A stretch of DNA of 9,495 bases from Pedosphaera sp. (GCA_009695405.1 SIAZ01000141.1:1-9495); one strand, 5' to 3'. Positions 1 through 7,768 are shown, counted from the first letter of the stretch. The notes: generated by a model not told the origin, from the sequence alone. Made by a program: numbers and translations.

Positions 1-147
1 ATCCGAAATCTTCGACTACATTGAAATCTTCTATAACCGCCAGCGCCGTCACACCTCCCTCCGAGGCCTTTCACCCGCTCAGTTCGAACTCAAAAATAAC
101 TAACCAATAACTCCCTTTTCTCTGTCCGTTTTATCGAAGCAGGCCCA
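1..147 (+). mobile_element. Right end of an IS3-family insertion sequence
   Basis: The transposase tail (2-103) is followed at 123-147 by TGTCCGTTTTATCGAAGCAG and then GCCCA. This resembles the usual IS3-family right terminal inverted repeat, which has a 'GTCC-ttt-TCG-gGGCA-a-GgCCA'-like layout and ends in CA. I therefore place the element boundary at about 147. The left end and any target duplication are outside the window, so the boundary is inferred from family resemblance alone. The element ends only about 64 bp upstream of the start codon at 211, so it may have replaced or supplied the promoter of that gene. Confidence 0.6.
2..103 (+). CDS. IS3-family transposase (OrfB/integrase core), C-terminal end only
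   Basis: This is the last 33 codons plus the TAA of a reading frame entering from the left edge. The peptide contains the segment DYIEIFYNRQRRHTSL followed by GLSPAQFE. That is the characteristic C-terminus of the rve-type integrase domain of IS3-family OrfB transposases, in which a tyrosine- and arginine-rich helix is followed by a 'SL..LSP..FE' tail. The DDE catalytic residues lie upstream, outside the window, so activity cannot be judged. The match is short but distinctive. The right terminal repeat of the element follows about 20 bp after the stop, as expected for this family. Confidence 0.85.
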   Translation, partial: SEIFDYIEIFYNRQRRHTSLRGLSPAQFELKNN

Positions 148-210
148 TACAGTCCCCTCAACGGTACCGCCTTCCTCTGCCTCAAAAGCAACGGTCAACT
201 TATTTGCGCC

Positions 211-1449
211 ATGAAAAGTCAGCCAAACCTAAGGACTTATTGGAGATCCCCAATCACCCTACTTGGGATGACACTCTTGTACCTCAACCTTCAATCTATT
301 TGCATCAAGGGCGAGGCTCTTTCCAGGGAGACGAATCGGGTGAGTTCTTTGAAGCGAGCACCAACACCCATTGAGGTGAATGCCTCGATTGATCGTGGAT
401 TGAGCTTTCTGTTAAAGAGCCAGAATTCAAATGGATGGTGGTCAACCTCCGAACAACCGGCGGTTACGGCGCTCGTTTTGGTTGCCTTTAATAGAGAGTC
501 AACCGGACGCTTCCGAATTCGGCGCCCATCGGAATTAAATCGCGCCTACGAGTTTGTTTTGGGGAGCGTTCGACCCGACGGCAGCATTCACCGCGGGAAT
601 TTCATCAACTACAATACATCATTGTCTCTCCTCGCCTTGGTGACTGCCGACGATGCCCATTTTCTTCCGGTGATCCGTAAAGCCCGATCGTACCTTGCGA
701 GCACGCAGATTGATTTTAAGGAAGTCGGCAAGGTAGACACCGAGTTCGATGGAGGGGTTGGTTATGGAAGCAAGTATCAGCATTCGGACTTAAACAATAC
801 TTTGGCGGCGATTGAAGCGATGAGATGGTCTGAGCAAGCCCTTCCGCCGTCGGATGTTTCGGGAGGCCACCCAAAGGCTCCTGATCTTAATTGGGCTGCA
901 GTAAAACAGTTTCTTCAAGCCTGCCAAAACTTGCCGTCGCATAATGCGGCGCCTTGGGTCTCCGAAGAGAGTCGTGATCGAGGCGGCTTCGTCTATTACC
1001 CCGGGCACAGCATGGCCGGAGGCGTTACCAATGCCTTGAGCGGAAAGATATCTCTCCGATCTACCGGAAGCATCAGCTATGCGGGACTTCTAAGCTATCT
1101 TTATGCGGAAGTGAGCCGAGACGATCCACGAGTTAGGGCGGTGCTGGATTGGCTACAAAACAACTATACTTTGGATGAAAACCCAGCACTAGGGCAGCAA
1201 GGCTATTTCTACTATTTGAATTTATTAACCAAAGCCTTATTAGCAGCACGAATTGACAAACTGCGACTTGCTGATGGGCGTGAAATCGAGTGGAGAGCAG
1301 AAGTGATGCGTCGCTTGGTTGAATTGCAAAACCCGGATGGAAGTTGGGTGAACACCGAACAACGATGGTGGGAGCGCGACACTGCTTTGGTGACTTCCTA
1401 TGCCCTTCAGAGCTTGGAGATGTTGCAGGCGAATCTGAAGAAGCCCTGA
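211..1449 (+). CDS. Exported prenyltransferase/squalene-oxidase-repeat protein
   Basis: The 412-residue product is built from repeats of the alpha-alpha barrel type found in squalene-hopene cyclases and prenyltransferase beta subunits. QW-like repeats are visible around residues 62-94 (SQNSNGWWSTS then an AVTALVLVAF helix), 118-145 (RPDGSIHRGNF), 180-206 (GGVGYGS), 258-300 (RGGFVYYPG), 306-345 and 364-405 (ELQNPDGSWVNTEQRWWERD then TALVTSYALQSL). Residues 1-36 have basic residues then a hydrophobic stretch (ITLLGMTLLYLNL), suggesting a signal peptide or N-terminal anchor. ATG 211 is chosen because it includes this signal and no other start lies upstream in frame; ATG 268 is the alternative. 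No Shine-Dalgarno is visible. The class II cyclase DxDD motif is absent, so true terpene cyclisation is unlikely. Similar proteins are common in Planctomycetes and Verrucomicrobia and their role is unknown. Confidence 0.82.
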   Translation: MKSQPNLRTYWRSPITLLGMTLLYLNLQSICIKGEALSRETNRVSSLKRAPTPIEVNASIDRGLSFLLKSQNSNGWWSTSEQPAVTALVLVAFNRESTGRFRIRRPSELNRAYEFVLGSVRPDGSIHRGNFINYNTSLSLLALVTADDAHFLPVIRKARSYLASTQIDFKEVGKVDTEFDGGVGYGSKYQHSDLNNTLAAIEAMRWSEQALPPSDVSGGHPKAPDLNWAAVKQFLQACQNLPSHNAAPWVSEESRDRGGFVYYPGHSMAGGVTNALSGKISLRSTGSISYAGLLSYLYAEVSRDDPRVRAVLDWLQNNYTLDENPALGQQGYFYYLNLLTKALLAARIDKLRLADGREIEWRAEVMRRLVELQNPDGSWVNTEQRWWERDTALVTSYALQSLEMLQANLKKP

Positions 1450-1612
1450 ATAAACGATTGATTCCCTTTTGCCCCCGCCCCTTTCAGAGGGCTTTAGAAC
1501 TTTAACGAGACCAAACACCAATCGCCAAACCCTCTGCAACGGAGTCTACCCCAAACACAGAAGCTCAGAGGACAAGGCAATGGCCGAGTCTTGAGCATAA
1601 ATTAGGGTAAAG

Positions 1613-3613
1613 TTAGGCGGCCGCAGGCGCGGGAGTTCCGAAACCGGGGAGCTTCGGAGGAACCGGTTTTATCACCTCCGGCAAAGCCGTATTTGCCTGA
1701 GCACCTGAAGGTGGATCGATCTGGCTCGGATTGACAGGGGGCGGTGTAAACGTACCAGTTTTAACGATGTCAATGACCTGTGATCCCTCGAGAGTTTCGA
1801 ACTCCAATAAGGCTTTAGCCACAAGTTCCACTTTATCTCGATGGCTAGTGATAATATCCAGAGCTGTCTGATAACCTTCGTCGACGATTCGTTTGATCTC
1901 AGCATCGATCTGACGAGCCGTTTCCTCGCTATAATCCTTGGATCGCCCCATATCACCGCCGAGGAAGAGAGGACTATGAGATTCACCGTAGAGCACCATA
2001 CCCAGTTTATCGCTCATTCCCCAGTGCATAATCATGGCACGAGCCATCGAAGTTGCCTGTTGAATATCGCCTGAGGCACCGCTGGAGACATCTTCGGTAA
2101 AGAGTTCTTCGGCAATACGACCCGCCATCGTGACCGCGATCATGTCGAGGAGTTCCTTGCGTCGTCGGCTGAGAATATCCTCCTTCGGCAGAAACATTGT
2201 TGCACCGAGAGCTTGGCCGCGGGGGATAATAGTTACTTTGTGGAGCGGATGAGTATGGGTTAGTACCACATTAACCACCGCGTGACCGGCTTCATGCCAA
2301 GCGGTCCCTTTCTTTTCTTCTTCGGACATCGCCATGCTCCGGCGTTCACGGCCCCAGCGAACCTTATCTCTTGCTTCCTCAAGTTCTAACATTCCAATCG
2401 ATTTCCTACCCGTTCTCGCAGCCAACAAAGCAGCTTCATTCAGAAGGTTAGCTAATTCGGCACCGGAGAATCCAGGAGTCCCTCGAGCAATAACCGACAG
2501 ATCAACTAAACCGTCGAGCTTCACGTTCTTGGCGTGGACCTTGAGAATTGCTTCACGTCCACGAACATCAGGGAGATTGACCGTTACTTGCCGATCAAAG
2601 CGACCTGGACGAAGGAGGGCTGGATCAAGGACATCGGGACGATTGGTCGCGGCGATGATGATAATTCCTTCTTGGGTATCAAAGCCGTCCATTTCGACTA
2701 GCAAGGCATTGAGAGTTTGTTCGCGCTCGTCATTGCCGCCGCCATAGCCATGACCACGACTGCGACCGACCGCGTCAATTTCGTCGATAAAAATGAGGCA
2801 AGGGGTGTTTTTCCGAGCTTGTTCGAACATATCCCGAACACGACTAGCCCCGACGCCAACGAACATTTCTACAAAGTCGGAACCGCTGATGTTGAAGAAA
2901 CTAGCGTCTGCCTCGCCGGCAATCGCTTTGGCGAGCAAGGTTTTCCCGGTGCCTGGAGGTCCAATCATCAAAATGCCTTTGGGAATCCGACCGCCTAGCT
3001 TTTGAAATTTCTTCGGATCCCGAAGAAACTCCACCATTTCGGAGACTTCATCCTTGGCCTCCTCCACGCCAGCAACGTCCTTGAAAGTGGTTTTATTCCG
3101 ATCCTTAGTTAGCAGACGAGCCTTAGACTTACCAAAGCTGAGTGCACCCTTACCGGCGGCCTTAATTTGACGCAGAAAGAAGATCCAGATGAGCACCCCG
3201 ATCATTAAAAAGGGGAGAAGATTGACAAGGACGGCTGTCCATTGAGCCGTCCGTTCGACAGCCTTGAATCCAGCACCAAAAACCAAACGGTCCATCGTGG
3301 CTTCAGTGATGGGCATCTCGATTCGGAAGAAATTGGTCACGCCTTCATCGAGGAAAGCTCCCCGTACCGTTCGCAGCATCTGTTGGGGATTAAATTCAAT
3401 GATCCCATTGATCACTTTTTTTTCGGTTATTAGACTATCGAAGCGCTGAGCCGAGATAACCTTTTCATCAACTCTGCTTCCTTGCCGTTGCCAAAAAACA
3501 AGGGCCACTCCAAGTAAAATAACCAGAGGCCAGAGTATCCAATTAGGCGCCGGGAACTTCGAATCGCCCGTTCGATTGTTTCGATTGCTGCTGGGAGGTT
3601 GATCGTCAGCCAT
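1613..3613 (-). CDS. ftsH: ATP-dependent zinc metalloprotease FtsH
   Basis: Membrane-anchored AAA+ protease that extracts and degrades misfolded membrane proteins and regulatory proteins as a hexamer on the cytoplasmic face. The start ATG at 3613 gives 666 residues beginning MADDQPP; a TTG at 3655 would add 14 residues, but neither has a clear Shine-Dalgarno. Counting from the ATG: a transmembrane helix at about 25-41, a periplasmic FtsH-extracellular domain, a second helix at about 126-147, Walker A GPPGTGKT (218-225), the pore-loop F-V-G (251-253), Walker B IFIDEID (274-280), the second region of homology ending GRFDR (about 322-341), zinc motif HEAGH (440-444) and the third zinc ligand Asp in GASGD (about 516). 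All key residues are intact. The C-terminal tail of about 45 residues is rich in Pro and Ala and probably disordered. The gene converges on the + strand gene, with 163 bp between their stops. Confidence 0.97.
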   Translation of the reverse strand: MADDQPPSSNRNNRTGDSKFPAPNWILWPLVILLGVALVFWQRQGSRVDEKVISAQRFDSLITEKKVINGIIEFNPQQMLRTVRGAFLDEGVTNFFRIEMPITEATMDRLVFGAGFKAVERTAQWTAVLVNLLPFLMIGVLIWIFFLRQIKAAGKGALSFGKSKARLLTKDRNKTTFKDVAGVEEAKDEVSEMVEFLRDPKKFQKLGGRIPKGILMIGPPGTGKTLLAKAIAGEADASFFNISGSDFVEMFVGVGASRVRDMFEQARKNTPCLIFIDEIDAVGRSRGHGYGGGNDEREQTLNALLVEMDGFDTQEGIIIIAATNRPDVLDPALLRPGRFDRQVTVNLPDVRGREAILKVHAKNVKLDGLVDLSVIARGTPGFSGAELANLLNEAALLAARTGRKSIGMLELEEARDKVRWGRERRSMAMSEEEKKGTAWHEAGHAVVNVVLTHTHPLHKVTIIPRGQALGATMFLPKEDILSRRRKELLDMIAVTMAGRIAEELFTEDVSSGASGDIQQATSMARAMIMHWGMSDKLGMVLYGESHSPLFLGGDMGRSKDYSEETARQIDAEIKRIVDEGYQTALDIITSHRDKVELVAKALLEFETLEGSQVIDIVKTGTFTPPPVNPSQIDPPSGAQANTALPEVIKPVPPKLPGFGTPAPAAA

Positions 3614-3697
3614 TTGTTTGTGCCGAAGTCTACCAGTGAAACAGATCCGACGCAAACAAGGAGTCTCTCTTAAGCGGATGAAGTATTGACTCCATTT

Positions 3698-3841
3698 TTA
3701 CCCGTTTGAGTCAGCTCTGAGCTGATTTTCAAATAAAGCATCGCCGTCGATTTTAAGACCGCGGCCATAGCCCTCGGTCTCACTTTGGTCTCCCACTTCA
3801 AGGTGCCACACCTTAACCAATAATTCTGCGACAGTGGCGGG
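3698..3841 (-). other. Gap upstream of ftsH with short unassigned open frames
   Basis: The 247 bp between the oxidoreductase stop and the ftsH ATG holds no recognised gene. Two overlapping - strand frames are open in it. One (3841-3698) would encode about 47 residues including VWHLEVGDQSETEGYG and LKIDGDALFENQLRAD; it has no ATG, and TTG (3820) or GTG (3811) would be its only starts. The other (3858-3670, TTG start, 62 codons) includes MAAVLKSTAMLYLKISSEL. Neither resembles a family I know, and neither has a ribosome binding site. The acidic frame looks more protein-like to me and could be a gene remnant. The gap more certainly holds the ftsH leader and two palindromes, and probably its promoter, although I could not find convincing -35/-10 boxes. 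Confidence 0.2.
3711..3725. repeat. Perfect 7-bp palindrome in the ftsH upstream region
   Basis: TCAGCTC-T-GAGCTGA is an inverted repeat with 7-bp arms and a single central base. It lies about 98 bp upstream of the ftsH ATG. On the + strand it is followed by TTTT, but no + strand gene ends here, so a terminator role on that strand has no client. An operator for a dimeric regulator of ftsH, or a leader hairpin, are the likelier options. The symmetry is directly visible; the function is inferred. Confidence 0.35.
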
Positions 3842-3856
3842 TCAGAATCACTGACC
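3840..3856 (-). terminator. Stem-loop just after the oxidoreductase stop codon
   Basis: GGTCAG-(5 nt)-CTGACC forms a 6-bp stem starting 4 nt after the TGA of the oxidoreductase gene, when read on the - strand. There is no U tract after it; the run of T lies before the stem. It could be a weak terminator, a 3'-end stabilising hairpin or a regulator site for the genes downstream. The position right after the stop favours a transcript-end role, with low confidence. Confidence 0.3.
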
Positions 3857-3860
3857 AAAA

Positions 3861-5183
3861 TCAGACCGTGTAAAGTTCGATAGGAATATCGATTCGTCGC
3901 CCTTGGGTTACCGCTTCGTTGGCTTTAACCGCCATTACCACTCCTCGAAAACCCACCTCAGCCGAAGCCTCTGGCTTGGTTCCGTCGTTCACATGTCCGA
4001 CGAATTTTTCTAAGGCATAACGGATCGGCGAATCCGTCTCGGAAGCGGCCTCGGCCGGTTTTTTGCCTTGGGCTAATATTTTGGTAGCATTGGCCACGAG
4101 CGCGATTCCTGAGTCGGTCAGGAAATCTTCTTTCCGAGCATAAACTTCCCACCCTAGCAGCTCCGCATCGGTCTCCTTAAACATCCAAGCCTTATTATCA
4201 CGAATCAACACCGCGGCAGAGGATCCAAAGAAAATGTCGTGTTCCCCCTCGAATGAATTAGCGAGTGTCGCACTCCAAGAATGCCGTACCCCATTAGCAA
4301 ACTCGGCTACCAACTGGGCGGTATCTGCGACATCCCGTCCGTCCTGCCATTGCATGACCCCACCAAAGCCAGTGACTGCGACTGGGAGACTGTTGAAATA
4401 CCAAGCCGCCACGTCGAGACTGTGGATGCCCACTTCGCCGACAAGACCTAAAGACGTCTCACGGGAAAGGCGCCAATTGAGGGCTTTTTCGCGATCAGAA
4501 TTGGGGGAAGCGCGCCGCCAACTAGTCTTTTTATTCCACTGACCCCGACCCATTGCCGCTTTGCCAGTGGCACCTGTGCGGATAAATTTAAGGACGTGAT
4601 GGTGCTGCGGATTTTCTCGCATTTGATGCCCTACCTGAAAAATCTGTTTAGTAGGCAGAACTGCGGCAGCTTTGGCGATAATGCGAGCATCGTCGATGGT
4701 ATGTGCCATCGGAGCTTCGAGATAGACGTGTTTACCGGCCTGAATGGCAGCCAAAGCGAGGTCTCGATGTTCGTGAGTCGGTGTGGCAATCACCACCGCC
4801 TGAACATCTTTGTCCGCTAATAATTCCGAGGCGCTCGAATAGGTCTTCGCCGAGGGCACCGATTCAGTGGCCCGTTTTATCGACTGCTTGTAATGATCAC
4901 AAATCGCGACCACTGGCGCGTTGGGCAATTTAGCTAGGTGCGTAATGATTTCGCGACCGTGAGCTCCGAGTCCAATGATTCCAAATTTCACCGGCGGCCC
5001 CACCGGCTTCTCTTTGTAGTTTGGATCCACTTTTGGCGGTGGCAGGATTTTGTCGCCGGCGGCCTTAGCTGCTTCCTCAGCGGTCAAAGGAACAGCTCCC
5101 ATCATGGCCATCACTCCAGCCATGGAGGCACCGCGGAAAAAGTCGCGGCGGTTAAGATCAAATCCAGATTCGTGGTCAGGCAT
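3861..5183 (-). CDS. Tat-exported Gfo/Idh/MocA family oxidoreductase
   Basis: 440 residues from the ATG at 5183. The family uses NAD(P) to oxidise, reduce or rearrange sugars and related polyols; the substrate here is unknown. Residues 10-33 form a Tat signal (LNRRDFFRGASMAGVMAMM), so it should act outside the cytoplasm, carrying a pre-bound cofactor. A proline-rich linker precedes the Rossmann fold, whose dinucleotide motif is GLGAHG (71-76). The usual EKP motif reads EAP (156-158), so the lysine is missing. The usual D-x-x-x-H reads E-x-x-x-H (E250, H254 in GEVGIHSLD). An upstream TTG (5237) would put 18 residues before the Tat signal, so I reject it. The bases before the ATG are CTCCTCCTTTT, the reverse of a Shine-Dalgarno, so initiation is probably SD-independent. 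It lies 73 nt after the propeller gene and is probably in one operon with it. Confidence 0.9.
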   Translation of the reverse strand: MPDHESGFDLNRRDFFRGASMAGVMAMMGAVPLTAEEAAKAAGDKILPPPKVDPNYKEKPVGPPVKFGIIGLGAHGREIITHLAKLPNAPVVAICDHYKQSIKRATESVPSAKTYSSASELLADKDVQAVVIATPTHEHRDLALAAIQAGKHVYLEAPMAHTIDDARIIAKAAAVLPTKQIFQVGHQMRENPQHHHVLKFIRTGATGKAAMGRGQWNKKTSWRRASPNSDREKALNWRLSRETSLGLVGEVGIHSLDVAAWYFNSLPVAVTGFGGVMQWQDGRDVADTAQLVAEFANGVRHSWSATLANSFEGEHDIFFGSSAAVLIRDNKAWMFKETDAELLGWEVYARKEDFLTDSGIALVANATKILAQGKKPAEAASETDSPIRYALEKFVGHVNDGTKPEASAEVGFRGVVMAVKANEAVTQGRRIDIPIELYTV

Positions 5184-5256
5184 AAAAGGAGGAGTTCGTA
5201 GTTGTTCGGTTAAATGAGCGGTTAGAAATCTGCACAAACGAGGGGCAAATCGTTAA

Positions 5257-7623
5257 TCAGTGTCGCAATTGACGGGCCGCAGCCGTGCGGATCCGATCAT
5301 CCGACGAACCGACAAGTTCGCCCAAGAGAGGACTGACGTTTTGTCCTAATCCTTCGCGAAGCCAGACAGCTTCCAATTTGGCCCGAGGATCCGTCTGCTG
5401 GGTAAGCCAAGAAGTCAATGTTGGTAAAACCTTGGCCGCACCCCGTTGACGAAGAACGAGACGTGCCTGCTCTTGATCCCATCCATTTTTAGAAAGAGTA
5501 CGATCGAGCAGTTCAGTGTTGGTTAGGCGGGTCAGATCAAATCCAGCCTTGGGTTTAAGGCACTTCCCTTTGGAGGCCACCCGCCAAATACGTCCATGTT
5601 CTTTGTCGCGGCGCGGATCGCGAAAATCCACTTCGCCATGCTGAATGATGGGATTACTCCAGTCAGCAATGTAAAGACCCCCATCGGGGCCTTGCCGCAA
5701 ATCAATCGGACGAAAAGTAACATTGGTGGAACGTAAGACATCGGTCTCCTCCTTAGTTTGAAAACTGGATCCGACGTCGGTCAGAGAAAAACGAACCACC
5801 CGATGCGCCCGGAAATCGCAGGTGATCAAGTGCCCCTGCCAATCGAGGGGCATTGCCGGACTGTGGATCATTTCGAGACTAGCGAACTTCGGGTAGTTCC
5901 CTGGGCTAACACTATCGGCTTCGCGGCGCATATCGGAGTAGGTAAAATAAGTAGCGCCCTCCATGGCATGATAGATGCCCTTGCCGCCAGCGCCGTCGGT
6001 GAAAAAGGAATTGCCGTACTGATCCCAATGATGCCCCCACGGATTGCAACCGCCTCGGGTAAAGATGCCTAGTTCCCAACTCTCAGGATTAAACCTCCAA
6101 ATACCTGCGGAATTGAGCCGTCGCACCCCGTGAATCGTTTCGATATGAGAATGGGTGTAAATCGACTGATTGAAATAAAGATGACCGTCATAACCCCAGC
6201 GCAGTGTGTGTAAATTATGGTGAGTATCTTCAGTCCCAAAACTAGTGAGCACCACCGTTCGGCGATCGGCACGGCCATCGCCATTGGTGTCTTCGAGATG
6301 CAGTAATTGGCTGCTCGCCGCTACATAGCATCCACCGCGACCGTCGGGAACGACCCCAGTTGGAATCAATAAATTGTCAGCAAAAACCGTATGCCGATCG
6401 GCTTTTCCATCGCCATCTGTATCTTCTAAAATAATTACGGCGTCGTTGGCAGCACTTCCCGGAGCAATCATAGGATAGGTCCGAGAACTAGCGATCCACA
6501 GACGCCCTTGAGGATCCCAGTTCATTTGAATCGGCTTGAAAAGATCTGGGTTCTCGGCCCAAAGACTGACCTCCAAGCCTTCAGCGACGTCAAAGGTGGG
6601 GACGGATTGAGGCGACATCGTCGATTTAGAAGCGCGTGGGCTGGAAGAAACTGTTAAGGCTCGAACCTCAGCGAGCACTGAAGCGTCTGGAGTCTTTAGG
6701 TGGCGAAGTTTGGCAATCTTTGCGTCCCACGCTTCCACCATAGGATCAAACTTAGGAATCTCCACCGCATTTCGCCCCTGCTCTTGTTTGCGAAAGCCGA
6801 AGAGATAGGTCCAGTTAGAAGGGCGCCAGCGGTGGAAAAACAATTCATTCTTATGTTGAATTGCCACTCTTAAATCTGCGGTGTCGACCGATTCATCTGA
6901 TTTGGAAAATCCGAGGAGACCCACCAGTCGACTTGCCAACATTCCATAGCCGATTTCATTGAGGATCACCGGACTTTCGTAGGTGATCCTTCGTAGCATC
7001 GAAATACGGCGGGTGGCTTCAAAGACATCGAGGACCACGGCCCCTTGTGTAACGGCGAAAGCTTGGAGACGCAGGGCCACTTCAGATGCAGCGACAGAAG
7101 CTGGACCGTTCTTGGGTTCCTGAGGTTTAACCGGAGTCAAGACCACAAAACGGACAGGCGTGCCCGAGACTTCAGTTATTGATGAAGTCAAATTAGCTAG
7201 ATCTGAGATAAATTTCTCTATATGAGCCGAGCGTTCTTTTGCATCGGTGATTTCAGAAAGTTCCAGTGCGGCGGTCATACCGTAACTCAAGAAAGCGACC
7301 GTCGGCTTGACCAGCACCAACTGCTCTTTGACCCGCTTGAGCCACTCAGTTTCAGGTTTATTCCAATCAAAACTGGCCCGTGCACGGCCCATCGGTGAAT
7401 CGCCGGCCCAAGCTAAATTGCGGAAAGTGAGAGACCGATCCGCCGCCGCAGCGGTCAGGCGAGCTTCCAAATGTCCGTAGTTTACTTCACGCTCAAAAAA
7501 AGTATCGCCGATGAATAAGATGCGGTCGCCATCCTTTAGTTCCAGTCGATCTGCCGCTCGGACAAATCCAGAAACACAAGCAAGCGTTGCGAATAGTAGA
7601 AGATATCGAACCCCGTGGAACAT
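5257..7623 (-). CDS. Secreted SGNH-like / PVC-type beta-propeller protein lacking the heme domain
   Basis: 788 residues from the ATG at 7623, which begins a clear signal peptide (MFHGVRYLLLFATLACVSGF, cleavage near VRA-AD). A TTG at 7737 would add 38 residues ahead of it and is rejected. Residues about 25-240 are an SGNH-hydrolase-like module (DRILFIGDTFFERE, then SYGMTAALE, then ILNEIGYGMLA). Residues about 343-685 are the six-bladed-propeller region of the family called PVC-type heme-binding or membrane-bound dehydrogenase, from EGLEVSLWAENPDL to GPDGGLYIADWSNP and HGRIWRV. It has two calcium-loop motifs, DTDGDGKAD (401-409) and DTNGDGRAD (445-453). About 90 residues of HEAT-like helices follow, then the protein stops. 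Relatives usually continue through more HEAT repeats to a CxxCH cytochrome domain; no CxxCH occurs here. The function of the family is unproven; secreted redox enzymes for carbohydrates are often suggested. Confidence 0.85.
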   Translation of the reverse strand: MFHGVRYLLLFATLACVSGFVRAADRLELKDGDRILFIGDTFFEREVNYGHLEARLTAAAADRSLTFRNLAWAGDSPMGRARASFDWNKPETEWLKRVKEQLVLVKPTVAFLSYGMTAALELSEITDAKERSAHIEKFISDLANLTSSITEVSGTPVRFVVLTPVKPQEPKNGPASVAASEVALRLQAFAVTQGAVVLDVFEATRRISMLRRITYESPVILNEIGYGMLASRLVGLLGFSKSDESVDTADLRVAIQHKNELFFHRWRPSNWTYLFGFRKQEQGRNAVEIPKFDPMVEAWDAKIAKLRHLKTPDASVLAEVRALTVSSSPRASKSTMSPQSVPTFDVAEGLEVSLWAENPDLFKPIQMNWDPQGRLWIASSRTYPMIAPGSAANDAVIILEDTDGDGKADRHTVFADNLLIPTGVVPDGRGGCYVAASSQLLHLEDTNGDGRADRRTVVLTSFGTEDTHHNLHTLRWGYDGHLYFNQSIYTHSHIETIHGVRRLNSAGIWRFNPESWELGIFTRGGCNPWGHHWDQYGNSFFTDGAGGKGIYHAMEGATYFTYSDMRREADSVSPGNYPKFASLEMIHSPAMPLDWQGHLITCDFRAHRVVRFSLTDVGSSFQTKEETDVLRSTNVTFRPIDLRQGPDGGLYIADWSNPIIQHGEVDFRDPRRDKEHGRIWRVASKGKCLKPKAGFDLTRLTNTELLDRTLSKNGWDQEQARLVLRQRGAAKVLPTLTSWLTQQTDPRAKLEAVWLREGLGQNVSPLLGELVGSSDDRIRTAAARQLRH

Positions 7624-7739
7624 GGGTGGAGACTGATCGACAGATCGACGGTGGAAAAGCGGGAAGTTAAGAGATGCAAAAAGAACCGTTCGATTGGAAT
7701 GAGCCGAGAGGGAGATTAACAAGGGGTACGATTGCAAAT

Positions 7740-7768
7740 GGCCCCGCTCACAGACTGTGAACGGGGCC
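7740..7768 (-). terminator. Strong GC-rich stem-loop between the two propeller genes
   Basis: GCCCCGCTCACAG at 7741-7753 pairs with CTGTGAACGGGGC at 7755-7767, and the G at 7740 pairs with the C at 7768. That gives 14 paired positions with one irregular pair, which is a G-U wobble in the - strand RNA. It lies about 30 nt after the TAA at 7800-7802 that ends the full frame of the upstream gene. The sequence before the stem on the - strand is T/A-rich (TTTTTAAAA), while only CATTTGC follows it, so the U tract is poor. I read it as the transcription terminator or 3' hairpin of the upstream gene, which makes the propeller gene downstream a separate unit. Confidence 0.65.

Noticed and set aside
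1470..1500. Possible terminator after the + strand gene (GCCCCTTTCAGAGGGC followed by TTT).
   Set aside because: The stem has only four consecutive G-C pairs, then a mismatch, and only three T follow; too weak to annotate.
1240..1539. A 99-codon - strand open frame overlapping the end of the repeat-protein gene.
   Set aside because: It is the antisense shadow of a conserved QW repeat region and has no recognisable domain.
3613..3655. Longer start (TTG at 3655) for FtsH.
   Set aside because: It adds 14 residues (MRRICFTGRLRHKQ) unlike typical FtsH N-termini; the ATG at 3613 gives a usual start before the first membrane helix.
5187..5192. Perfect AGGAGG Shine-Dalgarno-like sequence on the + strand.
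   Set aside because: The possible starts after it (a TTG and an ATG) run into stops within three codons, and the site lies antisense to the leader of the oxidoreductase gene. It is a chance CCTCCT on the coding strand.
5183..5237. Longer start (TTG at 5237) for the oxidoreductase.
   Set aside because: It would place 18 residues in front of the Tat signal peptide and has no ribosome binding site.
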